From Methylovulum sp. (GTDB taxonomy: Bacteria > Pseudomonadota > Gammaproteobacteria > Methylococcales > Methylomonadaceae), in assembly GCA_004299465.1 (NCBI GenBank), contig SCST01000152.1, positions 1-7,098 on the forward strand: DNA of 7,098 bases. The letters are read 5' to 3'. Both the position numbers and the translations under genes were made by a program. Of this stretch, positions 1 to 6,908 are shown piece after piece. The notes below the pieces were generated by a model that did not search any database, was not told the DNA's origin, and saw only the letters and a list, made by a program, of their open reading frames with translations. How positions within the stretch are numbered: position 1 is the first letter of the stretch; the number at the start of each line of letters is the position of its first letter.

Positions 1-1940
1 ATGCCGTTGAAATCCATCGGCGCGGCGAGACCGACATAGCTTTGATAATCGGTCACTTCATTGACGGTGGCAAGATAACGGCCCAACGCGCCGGCGACTT
101 CATCGGTTTGCTCCAAGGTCGAACCTTCCGGCATGTCGATGACCAACTGCAACTCGTTTTTATTATCGAACGGCAAGAGTTTCAACGGCACGGCGCGCGT
201 CACGGCCAGCATCGCCGAGCCGATAAACGCAATCATCACGAGGCCTAAAAACAGCCGCGCGCGATTAGGCGTCGCAATCAGCGGGGCCAGCGTCGCGCGG
301 TAGATGCGATAGCTGAAGCTGTTTTTCAGTTCGAACGGCGCGCCATGGTTTTTGCCGTAATCACCTTTCAACAAGCGGTAACTCGCCCACGGCGTCACGG
401 TAAACGCAATAATCAGCGACAGCAGCATCGCCACCGGCACGTTAAACGCCATCGGCGCCATGTACGGACCCATCATGCCGGTGATGAACAACATCGGCAC
501 GAACGACAGGATCACGGCAAAGGTCGCGAGTATCGTCGGCGGCCGGACTTCATCGACGGCGCTTAACAAGGCCTGCAGCGGCGGCTCCTTGCGCAGTTTG
601 TAATGCCGGTGGATGTTTTCGACATCGACGATCGGGTCGTCGACCAACAAACCCAGCGATAAGATCAATGCGAATAAGGTCACGCGATTGATCGTGTAAC
701 CGAAAATCAAATCGGCCAGCAAGGTCACGGCAAAGGTCATCGGCACGGCCAGCGAGACGATCAACGACTCCTTGAAACCGAGCGCCAAAGCCAGCAACAC
801 GATGATGGTCACGACGGCGATACCTAAATGCTTGACCAGCTCGTTGACTTTATGGTCGGCGGTTTCGCCATAATTGCGCGTGACCGTCATCAGCACATCG
901 TCGGGCACTAAGGTGCCGCGCAGACTTTTCGCGGTTGCCAAAACGGCTTCGGCGACGCCGACCGCATTGCTGCCTTTGCGCTTGGCGATCGCAATCGTTA
1001 CCATCGGCCGTTCTTCGCCGACTTCAGGCCATGCGCCGACAGTATCACCCAAGCTGCGCATCCGGGCCACCGCCGGGCCGAAACCGATGCGTGTGTAGTG
1101 GCGGGTGTCTTCGGGGCCGTCTTCGACGCGCGCGACATCGCGAAGATGCACCAGGCGGTCGCCCGCGGTTTTTATCACCGTCGCGGCGACTTCTTCCGGC
1201 GTTTTAAAGAACGGCCCCGCTTCGAGCAGGAATTCCTTGCCGTCGCGCTCGAAAGCACCGGCCTGCACATTGAAATTGGCCGACGTCAAGGCCTGTTGAA
1301 GCTCCTCAAGACTGGTCTCGTGCGCGACCAGTTTGGCGGGATCGGGCATAACGCTCAGCTGCCGTCTGGCCGCACCAACGACCCAGCTGTTGCCGATGTC
1401 GGTCGTCGTGCGCATGCGCTCGATCAATTCGTCGGCGATACGTCTGAGCGCCATGTCGTCGTATACCGGCTGCTGCGGCGACAGGGTCAGCGTCACGATC
1501 GGCACATCGTCGATCTCGACCGGCTTGACGATCCAGTTCGTGACGCCGGGCGGAATGATGTCCTGGTTCGATTGCAGTTTGTCGCGAGTCTTGATGACGC
1601 TGGCTTCGCGGTCTTCACCGACGAAATAACGCACCGTCACAATCGCAAGGCCCGGTTTTGATGCCGAATACACGTATTCGACGCCGTTGATTTGCCTGAG
1701 CAACACTTCCAGCGGCGTCGTGACCAGTTTTTCGACTTCCTCGCTGGATGCGCCCGGATATTCGACGAACACATCCATGACCGGCACGATGATTTGCGGG
1801 TCTTCCTCGCGCGGCGTCAACACCAGCGCGGCGGCACCGGCCAGCAGCGAAATGATCAAAAACAGCAGCGATAATTGCGAGGTCGTAAACAGCCGGACGA
1901 TGCTGACGGTAAAGCTGTCTTTTTTCGGTTCACCGTTCAT
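1..1940 (-). CDS. RND efflux pump inner-membrane permease (AcrB-like), 3' end beyond window
   Basis: Proton-driven transporter of the resistance-nodulation-division superfamily. It would take substrate from the periplasm or inner membrane and pass it to the adaptor and outer-membrane channel encoded just upstream. The frame starts at ATG 1938-1940 (MNGEPKKDSF) and stays open to base 1, giving 646 residues; the family usually has about 1,030-1,080, so roughly the last 400 are missing only because the window ends. Visible parts: a first membrane helix at about residues 14-40, a periplasmic porter region to about 370, then a block of hydrophobic helices. The helix-4 proton-relay motif reads LLVDDPIVDVENI, with the Asp pair at 434-435 corresponding to AcrB D407/D408. 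A second porter half begins near residue 600. It starts 2 bp after the adaptor stop, with a weak GGCGAG ribosome site at 1949-1954 inside the adaptor gene. The Pro and Asp in DDPIVDVEN differ from the common DDAIVVVEN. The substrate cannot be told from sequence. Confidence 0.5.
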   Translation of the reverse strand, partial: MNGEPKKDSFTVSIVRLFTTSQLSLLFLIISLLAGAAALVLTPREEDPQIIVPVMDVFVEYPGASSEEVEKLVTTPLEVLLRQINGVEYVYSASKPGLAIVTVRYFVGEDREASVIKTRDKLQSNQDIIPPGVTNWIVKPVEIDDVPIVTLTLSPQQPVYDDMALRRIADELIERMRTTTDIGNSWVVGAARRQLSVMPDPAKLVAHETSLEELQQALTSANFNVQAGAFERDGKEFLLEAGPFFKTPEEVAATVIKTAGDRLVHLRDVARVEDGPEDTRHYTRIGFGPAVARMRSLGDTVGAWPEVGEERPMVTIAIAKRKGSNAVGVAEAVLATAKSLRGTLVPDDVLMTVTRNYGETADHKVNELVKHLGIAVVTIIVLLALALGFKESLIVSLAVPMTFAVTLLADLIFGYTINRVTLFALILSLGLLVDDPIVDVENIHRHYKLRKEPPLQALLSAVDEVRPPTILATFAVILSFVPMLFITGMMGPYMAPMAFNVPVAMLLSLIIAFTVTPWASYRLLKGDYGKNHGAPFELKNSFSYRIYRATLAPLIATPNRARLFLGLVMIAFIGSAMLAVTRAVPLKLLPFDNKNELQLVIDMPEGSTLEQTDEVAGALGRYLATVNEVTDYQSYVGLAAPMDFNG

Positions 1941-1942
1941 AA

Positions 1943-3031
1943 TTATTGCTCGCCGCCGATCATAATCGTTTCGCCTTCGCGCAGGCCCGACAGCACTTCG
2001 ACGCTGTCACCCTGCTGTTTGCCAGTGCGGATATGGCGGGTATAGACTTGCCCGCCGTCAACTATCCTGACCGCTTCGAGCTGCCCGTAATGCACCACGG
2101 CCGCCACCGGAATCATCAGCGTTTGCAGGCTGTCGGTACAGCTTTGTTCGAGCCAGGCAAACTGGCCGTGCCTAAGGCCCGCCGTTTTCGGCAGCGCGGC
2201 TTTAAGCAATTGCGAGCCGGTTTGCCGGTCGATTTCCGGCGCAATTTCATCGATGGTCGCGATCAACTTATCCGGCAAGGGTTCGACACGCACGGCTACC
2301 GGCTGGCCGATTTTAATACGGCTGGCGCAACTGCCGGGAACGGCGACTTCCAGGCGCAAGTCGTCGGATTTCAGCACGGTAACAACAGCTTCGCCCGGCA
2401 TGCCCATATCGCCCGGCTCCTTCATGCGTTCGGCGACCACGCCGTCAAACGGGGCCAGCAACACGGTTTCGCCCAGCGTGGCGCGCATTTGCCCGACCGC
2501 GCTCGCCGCCTGGTCGACCGCGGCCTGCGCGCTTTTCGCATTAGCGACGACGGCATCATGGTTCGCGCGCGTCTCGGCCTCTTTTTCGTACAGCTCCCGG
2601 CTACGCTTGACATCGGCCTCGGCGCGCGCGGCAACGGCTCTGGCCGCGGCCAGCGCGGCGCCGGCTTCAAGATAGGCCGAGCGCAATTCGCGCTCGTCCA
2701 GGCGGGCCAGTACATCGCCTTTTTTGACCTTATCGCCGCTGTTGACCATGATGCCGATAATGCGCGCCGTCAGTTTGGGCGCAATCCTCGCAACGGTGCG
2801 GGAATGGATAACGCCCGGCCATGACTGGCGGTTATCGGCTGCCTGCATGCCGACTATCAGCGTTTCGGCGGATGCCGGGACGGGTCTAGCCGCACCGCTG
2901 GTCGTGCCGGGGGCTATTTTCTCGCCGCCGCCTATCAAGCCCAGCGCATAAAAAATCATCAACACCAGCGCACAGAGTGCCGCCGCAGGCACCAGCCATT
3001 TATGGTTTACGAACAGTTTATAATCGATCAT
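1943..3031 (-). CDS. RND efflux periplasmic adaptor (membrane fusion protein, HlyD/AcrA type)
   Basis: 362-residue periplasmic adaptor that would bridge the RND permease and the TolC-type channel. Residues about 12-34 form one hydrophobic N-terminal membrane anchor; no lipobox cysteine is placed as in AcrA, so it is probably held by the helix. The split lipoyl-like domain is seen at about 83-112 (VNSGDKVKKGDVLARLD) and 188-222 (LLAPFDGVVAERMKEPGD). Between them, 113-187 is an Ala/Glu/Arg-rich helical hairpin that would contact the outer-membrane channel. Residues 225-300 fit the beta-barrel, and 305-360 the membrane-proximal domain ending LREGETIMIGGEQ. The ATG overlaps the stop of the upstream channel gene (ATGA at 3028-3031) and has a good Shine-Dalgarno, AAGGAA (3037-3042), 5 nt before it, inside that gene. 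The permease follows 2 bp later. Family assignment is secure; pump specificity is unknown. Confidence 0.5.
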   Translation of the reverse strand: MIDYKLFVNHKWLVPAAALCALVLMIFYALGLIGGGEKIAPGTTSGAARPVPASAETLIVGMQAADNRQSWPGVIHSRTVARIAPKLTARIIGIMVNSGDKVKKGDVLARLDERELRSAYLEAGAALAAARAVAARAEADVKRSRELYEKEAETRANHDAVVANAKSAQAAVDQAASAVGQMRATLGETVLLAPFDGVVAERMKEPGDMGMPGEAVVTVLKSDDLRLEVAVPGSCASRIKIGQPVAVRVEPLPDKLIATIDEIAPEIDRQTGSQLLKAALPKTAGLRHGQFAWLEQSCTDSLQTLMIPVAAVVHYGQLEAVRIVDGGQVYTRHIRTGKQQGDSVEVLSGLREGETIMIGGEQ

Positions 3032-4386
3032 AGCGGTTCCTTACTCCACAGCCCCAGGGCCTTATTCACAGCGGCTTCCGCGCGCAGCGCATCATAACGC
3101 GCAGCAACGGCGCGGGATTGCGCTCTATCGCGCGCGACTTCGGTTTCTATATAACGGGTGACCGTTTCGGTACCGGCGATGCGCTGTTCATTAACCAGGC
3201 GTAACGCTTCTTCGGCGGAGGCAACCGATGCTTCCGTTACCGTCAGGCGATCCAGCGCATTCTGCAATTTCAGGTACGCCGATTTCAATTCGTCTTCAAT
3301 AAGCAATTGCACCTGTCTCGCCGAAAGTTTTGCAATCGCCAATGCGGATTCGGCTTTTTTAACGCGCTCACTCGTTGCAAATCCTGAGAAAATGTCGACG
3401 CTGACGGCAAGCCCTGCCGTGACATTATCGCGATTAGTCGAATAATCCAGGTCCTTGCTGTCCGAACCGTAGCTGACATAAGCATCCGCTTTCGGTAAAT
3501 GCGCTCCGCGCGCGGCTTTAAGCCGGTGCTCGGCAATTTCGACCTCCGTGTTGGCCGCCCTGATTTCAGGGCGCTCCGCCATCGCCTGGCCCAGCAATGC
3601 GCTAAAAGAAGGTTTTTTATGCGGCATCGTCCACGAAGATGCGTCGGTAATGGCTAATCCGCTGCTACTGTCGATGCCCAGCAAGGTAAGCAGCCCGCTT
3701 TCCGCCAGCTCGACAGCACTCGCCGCCTGGATGGCGGTATCGCGCGCTTCGGCTAACTGCACTTCCAGCGACAATACGTCTGACTTGAGCACCGTACCGG
3801 CATTAAAGCGCTTGCGGGTCTGGTCCAGCTCGCTTTGCACTGCGGAAATAGAATGTTCGGCTATGTTATGCGCTTCCTTGGCGGCCAGCACTCCGTAAAA
3901 AGCCGATGTGACCCATTCGATCAACTGGTTGCGGGCCGCCGATTCCTGCAAAGCCGCCGCCGCCACACCCAATTCGGCGGCTTTGCTGTTCTGCGAATCC
4001 TGGCCGCCATTATATAAGGTATAGCTTGCCGTCACTTCCGGCCGGTAATTATCGGTGCCGCCGGGATGGTTAAAATCCATGCCGTTAAAATCAAGCCGGC
4101 GTTGCGAAATAATCATGCCGAAAGCACGCGAAGGATTATCGGTATGTTCATAAGACAAACGCGCCTGGAGTTGCGGGTAAAATAAAGCCAACGCTTCCCC
4201 CAATTGCGCCTCCGCCTGGGCGATACGCTCATGCATGATTTGCAGGTTAGGATTGTTCTCCAGCGCGATATTGACCGCTTGCCCCAAGGTATATACCGCC
4301 TGCTTCCCTGCATCGGGCGGCGCTGCAAGGGCGGTCCCACCCAGCAATAATGTCGCGGCAATAGCGTATTTCAATAACTTAATCAT
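3028..4386 (-). CDS. TolC-family outer-membrane efflux channel
   Basis: 452-residue outer-membrane channel protein of the OEP/TolC family; three copies would form the beta-barrel and periplasmic alpha-barrel exit duct of the pump. Residues 1-21 are a signal peptide (MIKLLKYAIAATLLLGG then TALA), with likely cleavage after ALA at 21; there is no lipobox Cys, so it is not a NodT-type lipoprotein. Two repeated OEP halves are visible at about 33-240 and 260-446. The first has the strand motif YTLYNGG (123-129) and the helix RKRFNAGTVLKSDVLSLEVQ (191-210). The second has VSVDIFSGFAT (329-338) followed by long helices. ATG at 4384-4386 is preferred over GTG at 4390-4392: GGTGAG sits 5 nt before the ATG but abuts the GTG. 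First gene of the efflux operon; its stop overlaps the adaptor start by 4 bp. Confidence 0.5.
   Translation of the reverse strand: MIKLLKYAIAATLLLGGTALAAPPDAGKQAVYTLGQAVNIALENNPNLQIMHERIAQAEAQLGEALALFYPQLQARLSYEHTDNPSRAFGMIISQRRLDFNGMDFNHPGGTDNYRPEVTASYTLYNGGQDSQNSKAAELGVAAAALQESAARNQLIEWVTSAFYGVLAAKEAHNIAEHSISAVQSELDQTRKRFNAGTVLKSDVLSLEVQLAEARDTAIQAASAVELAESGLLTLLGIDSSSGLAITDASSWTMPHKKPSFSALLGQAMAERPEIRAANTEVEIAEHRLKAARGAHLPKADAYVSYGSDSKDLDYSTNRDNVTAGLAVSVDIFSGFATSERVKKAESALAIAKLSARQVQLLIEDELKSAYLKLQNALDRLTVTEASVASAEEALRLVNEQRIAGTETVTRYIETEVARDRAQSRAVAARYDALRAEAAVNKALGLWSKEPL
3037..3042 (-). promoter_or_regulatory. Ribosome binding site of the adaptor gene
   Basis: AAGGAA on the minus strand, 5 nt before the adaptor ATG and inside the last codons of the channel gene. 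With the ATGA stop/start overlap, it suggests that the adaptor is translated by coupled or re-initiating ribosomes. Confidence 0.5.
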
Positions 4387-4391
4387 AGTCA

Positions 4392-4397
4392 CTCACC
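4392..4397 (-). promoter_or_regulatory. Ribosome binding site deciding the channel gene start
   Basis: GGTGAG on the minus strand, 5 nt before ATG 4384-4386. The alternative GTG start at 4390-4392 overlaps this site and would have no spacer, so the ATG is the more likely start. Confidence 0.5.
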
Positions 4398-4419
4398 GGA
4401 GAAATGTAATTACGAATGT

Positions 4420-4428
4420 ATTTTAGCA
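4420..4428 (-). promoter_or_regulatory. Candidate extended -10 promoter of the efflux operon
   Basis: The minus strand reads TGCTAAAAT: a TGn extension followed by TAAAAT, which matches TATAAT at 5 of 6 bases. A transcript starting about 7 nt downstream would have a leader of roughly 27 nt before the channel ATG. The expected -35 position (4443-4448, ACGCCA) does not match TTGACA, which extended -10 promoters tolerate. The surrounding 4400-4480 is AT-rich compared with the genes. TATATT slightly upstream is an alternative -10. This is a sequence guess only. Confidence 0.5.
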
Positions 4429-4468
4429 TTTAATAATATACCTGGCGTAGTATGAACTGTTTTTGTTT

Positions 4469-4594
4469 TTATACCCATAAATGGCTACGATTTATAGCCG
4501 TTTCCGCTTATTGTGAAATAAGATGCCCTGAGCCAGCACAGAAAATCATAATGACCCAACCATCAAGCACATCATTTGTGCCTTATGGGTATAA
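4469..4594. repeat. Perfect 12-bp inverted repeat pair around a 102-bp spacer
   Basis: TTATACCCATAA at 4469-4480 and its exact reverse complement TTATGGGTATAA at 4583-4594. Just inside the left copy is a small stem, GGCTA (4483-4487) with TAGCC (4495-4499). Just inside the right copy is GCACA (4567-4571) with TGTGC (4577-4581). The pair lies upstream of the efflux operon promoter candidate. It could be the ends of a small non-autonomous element or paired binding sites; the sequence does not decide. No open frame inside is convincing. Confidence 0.5.
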
Positions 4595-4619
4595 CTATCA
4601 GCGTTATCTGTGTTCTCGC

Positions 4620-4664
4620 CAACTGCTCCATGCGTTGCCCTACCTCCTGCATCCATGCAGTCGT
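4620..4664. repeat. 45-nt dispersed repeat, intergenic copy
   Basis: This stretch aligns without gaps to 5705-5749 inside nadE, with 39 of 45 bases identical, and similarity stops sharply at both ends. It contains a perfect 6-bp stem, CTGCAT (4647-4652) and ATGCAG (4655-4660), around a 2-nt loop. In the nadE copy one base change shortens this to CTGCA/TGCAG with a 4-nt loop. Two copies in 1.1 kb suggest a short interspersed palindromic element present elsewhere in the genome. Confidence 0.5.
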
Positions 4665-4737
4665 ATTTTTGGTTGACTTATTGTGTGTTTTATTGCACCA
4701 CTCAGCTCCCTGCCAAGTTACCTGATTTATACTCGCT

Positions 4738-4841
4738 CTTTGACCGGTGTAGGGCGCGCCGCGCGCGCCTTCTCCGATACCTCGGGCAATGTGCCAATTC
4801 GTTGGCGCGCACAGCACGCCCTACAATAGACACCTTTGACC
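4738..4841. repeat. MITE-like inverted repeat with flanking 8-bp direct repeat
   Basis: Two 22-bp arms at 4748-4769 (beginning TGTAGGGCGCGCC) and 4804-4825 (ending GCACGCCCTACA) pair with 19 of 22 matches around a 34-nt loop. The loop has its own small CCGA/TCGG stem (4774-4785). CTTTGACC occurs on both sides, at 4738-4745 and 4834-4841, which looks like a target-site duplication, although the arms lie 2 and 8 nt from these copies rather than flush with them. No coding capacity. The structure would be a strong hairpin in RNA from either strand, but no T-run follows it, so it is not a standard terminator. Confidence 0.5.
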
Positions 4842-5183
4842 AGACTGAAGCGGGCTGAGTAGTTACGTTTTATTTATTGCGAGTTGCCTGGGGACACGGG
4901 GATGGCTATTCGAAGCCGAGCAAAGGGCCGAAACGGGGCAAAATGCTTACAACAGTTGATGAGCTTTGACTTGTTACTGGGATGAATCCAGCTGCGATGC
5001 GTGGCAGACTATCAAAGAGACCGCGGATAGCGTCTGTTTTGTTGCCTTTCACAACCCCTCTAACACCATTCTTTAGCTTTTTGTGCGCCGGTCATTATCG
5101 TACACGGGTTCCACTAAACTCCAGGTTGGCAATCAGTTGCTGGTATAAAGGATCAACCAATAAACCCATTGCTTCCAGCGGCA
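4842..5183. other. Gene-free stretch between repeat cluster and nadE 3' end
   Basis: About 340 bp with no frame I would call a gene and no clear terminator after the nadE stop. Two weak hints of decayed coding sequence exist. A plus-strand frame over about 4970-5060 reads CYWDESSCDAWQTIKETADS without a start. On the minus strand, a 29-codon frame runs from GTG just after the nadE stop to TAA near 5100 and includes GLLVDPLYQQLIANLE. I recognise neither. Both may be chance. Confidence 0.5.
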
Positions 5184-6842
5184 CTATATTCCCTTATACC
5201 CTGAGGTAATCGGGTAACGCCGGTCACGTCCGAAGGCCCTGCCGGTAATCCTGATACCGGGCGGTGATTGCCGGCGTTTGTATTCGTTACGGTCAACCAG
5301 GCTGACGGCCCTGGCAACATCTTCGCTACGGAATCCGGCGGCGATAATTTGTTCGGCGGACTGGTCGAGTTCGACATAGCGTTCCAGTATCGGGTCCAAT
5401 ATATCGTAGGGCGGCAGGGAGTCTTCATCAAGCTGGTCAGGCGCCAGTTCGGCGGACGGTGGACGGGTCAGCACGCGTTCGGGTATGACCGGCGACAAGC
5501 TGTTGCGGTAGCGCGATAATTGATAAACCAGCAATTTAGGGACATCTTTGATGGGTGCGAAACCGCCCGCCATATCGCCGTACAGCGTCGCATAGCCGAC
5601 GCTCATTTCGCTCTTGTTGCCCGTCGTCAGTAACAGCTTGCCCTGTTTGTTGGAGATGGCCATCAAGACTACGCCGCGGCAGCGCGCCTGGATATTTTCT
5701 GCGGCAATTGCTCCCTGCATTGCACTAGCTCCTGCATCCCTGCAGTCGTCAGTCGTGTCCCTGGACGAACCAGCAAACACTTCGGCAAGCATTCCGGTAA
5801 ATGCGTTGACGGCAGGCTCTATCGGGATGATATGGTGTTTTACGCCCAGCGCTTCGGCTTCCAGTAGGGCATCGTCTATGCTCATGGTTTGTGTATAGCG
5901 CGACGGCATCAGCACGGCCTCAACTTTATCCGCGCCCAGTGCGTCGACGGCGAGCGCCAATACCAGCGCCGAATCAATGCCGCCGGACAACCCCAGGATC
6001 ACGCCGTTAAAACCGTTTTTGCGCACATAGTCCTTTATGCCCAATACCAGCGCCTGGTATGCGCTGATAATATCGGTATAAAGCGGCGCGCAGGTGTTTT
6101 TTACCGGATGGTGATCGACAAATTCGATGACGCTGATTTGTTCCCGGAATTCGGCGGCCCTAAAGACGATGTCGCCTTGTGCATCGCTGACAAAAGAAGC
6201 GCCGTCAAAAATCAGTTCATCCTGTCCACCTACCTGGTTGACATAAACCAGCGGAATCTGCGCAGCTTTTACCTGCCGGCAGATAACGGCTTCGCGTTGA
6301 TGGATTTTGCCGAGGTTAAATGGTGAGGCGTTGAGGGTCAGCAGGATGTCGGCTCCCGCTTGTTTGCTGGCATCGATAATGCCGCCTTGCCAGACATCCT
6401 CGCAGATAGTCAGGCCGATGAAACTGCCATTGAATTCAAAAACGCAGGGCTGGTGACCGGCGTCAAAATAGCGTTGTTCGTCAAACACGCCGTAATTGGG
6501 CAGCGCCTGTTTGCGGTAACAGGCGATCATTGCACCCCGATGCAGCACTGCGGCGCTGTTATATAATTTTTCGCCATCCTGTTCAGGAAAGCCGACGACC
6601 AGGGCGATATCGACTATGCGGTCTGCGAGCTGGTAGATCGCGTTATTGGCGTTAGCGATAAAATCGGCGCGTAACAGCAGGTCTTCCGCCGGATAGCCGG
6701 TTATCGTCAGTTCGGGGAAGACGATCATCTCCGCGCCCAGCTCATCGCGCGCATGGCAAGCGGCCTTGATAATATGGTCAAGGTTGGCGCTGATATTACC
6801 GACTAAAAAATTGGTTTGTGCGATGGCTATTTTCAGGATCAT
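5184..6842 (-). CDS. nadE: Glutamine-dependent NAD+ synthetase
   Basis: 552-residue cytoplasmic enzyme for the last step of NAD biosynthesis: it amidates deamido-NAD+ using ATP and ammonia released from glutamine. Residues 1-260 are the nitrilase-type glutaminase domain; the expected triad is visible as Glu44 (VFPELTITGYP), Lys111 (YRKQALPNYGVFDE) and Cys147 (LTICEDVW). Residues 265-552 are the synthetase domain, with the ATP loop SGGIDS at 286-291, then TTGNKSE (406-412), LYGDMAGGFAPIKD (420-433) and the C-terminal EYKRRQSPPG and GRDRRYPI. The odd part is residues 365-380 (DDCRDAGASAMQGAIA): they separate DTT from AENIQARCRG, which are normally adjacent or nearly so, and they are encoded by a dispersed repeat. 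The frame is intact and all catalytic motifs remain, so it is probably functional. The start fits the family (MILKIAIAQTNFLVGN), but no Shine-Dalgarno precedes it. It reads alone, about 800 bp from the efflux operon. Confidence 0.5.
   Translation of the reverse strand: MILKIAIAQTNFLVGNISANLDHIIKAACHARDELGAEMIVFPELTITGYPAEDLLLRADFIANANNAIYQLADRIVDIALVVGFPEQDGEKLYNSAAVLHRGAMIACYRKQALPNYGVFDEQRYFDAGHQPCVFEFNGSFIGLTICEDVWQGGIIDASKQAGADILLTLNASPFNLGKIHQREAVICRQVKAAQIPLVYVNQVGGQDELIFDGASFVSDAQGDIVFRAAEFREQISVIEFVDHHPVKNTCAPLYTDIISAYQALVLGIKDYVRKNGFNGVILGLSGGIDSALVLALAVDALGADKVEAVLMPSRYTQTMSIDDALLEAEALGVKHHIIPIEPAVNAFTGMLAEVFAGSSRDTTDDCRDAGASAMQGAIAAENIQARCRGVVLMAISNKQGKLLLTTGNKSEMSVGYATLYGDMAGGFAPIKDVPKLLVYQLSRYRNSLSPVIPERVLTRPPSAELAPDQLDEDSLPPYDILDPILERYVELDQSAEQIIAAGFRSEDVARAVSLVDRNEYKRRQSPPGIRITGRAFGRDRRYPITSGYKGI
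5705..5749. repeat. 45-nt dispersed repeat inserted in frame within nadE
   Basis: Second copy of the 4620-4664 repeat in the same plus-strand orientation, 39 of 45 identical. Removing exactly these 45 nt would join codons for DTT directly to AAENIQAR, restoring a family-like sequence. CAGTCGT occurs twice in tandem at the 3' edge on the plus strand (5743-5749 and 5750-5756), the kind of short duplication an insertion can leave. The unit keeps a CTGCA/TGCAG stem (5732-5745). Confidence 0.5.
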
Positions 6843-6883
6843 ACGAAAGGTATTGTCAGTTTTATCGTTGGCAAGGGAGTTAC

Positions 6884-6889
6884 CTTATA
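6884..6889 (-). promoter_or_regulatory. Possible -10 element of nadE
   Basis: The minus strand reads TATAAG, matching TATAAT at 5 of 6 bases, about 40 nt before the nadE ATG. At 17-nt spacing the -35 position reads TTATTT, a poor match, and overlaps the edge of the 6909-6930 hairpin. Weak evidence. Confidence 0.5.
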
Positions 6890-6908
6890 TCTTATCGATC
6901 CGGTGGAA

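Noticed and set aside
1098..1661. Plus-strand open frame of 187 codons opposite the permease
   Set aside because: Antisense to a continuous RND permease frame with conserved motifs; rich in Arg, His and Asp as is usual for such shadows.
1946..2824. Long plus-strand open frame of 292 codons opposite the adaptor gene
   Set aside because: It is the antisense shadow of a clear adaptor gene; the composition is low-complexity and matches no family I recognise.
4387..4392. GTG start for the channel gene two codons upstream of the ATG
   Set aside because: The Shine-Dalgarno GGTGAG would overlap this codon; the ATG has proper spacing.
4748..4825. Inverted repeat as an intrinsic terminator for nadE
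   Set aside because: It lies over 350 nt after the nadE stop and no T-run follows it on the minus strand.
4452..4858. Several open frames of 63-82 codons across the repeat cluster on both strands
   Set aside because: They run through inverted and dispersed repeats, overlap each other, and lack ribosome sites and recognisable motifs.
4982..5209. Plus-strand frame of 75 codons overlapping the nadE 3' end
   Set aside because: No ribosome site and no family resemblance; it overlaps the nadE tail in antisense.
4469..5749. Repeats as a CRISPR array
   Set aside because: The repeats are of different families, only two copies each, and are not regularly spaced.
5703..5756. Extra nadE residues as a sequencing or assembly error
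   Set aside because: The segment is an independent, diverged copy of a repeat elsewhere in the window and keeps the frame; a simple error would not produce this.
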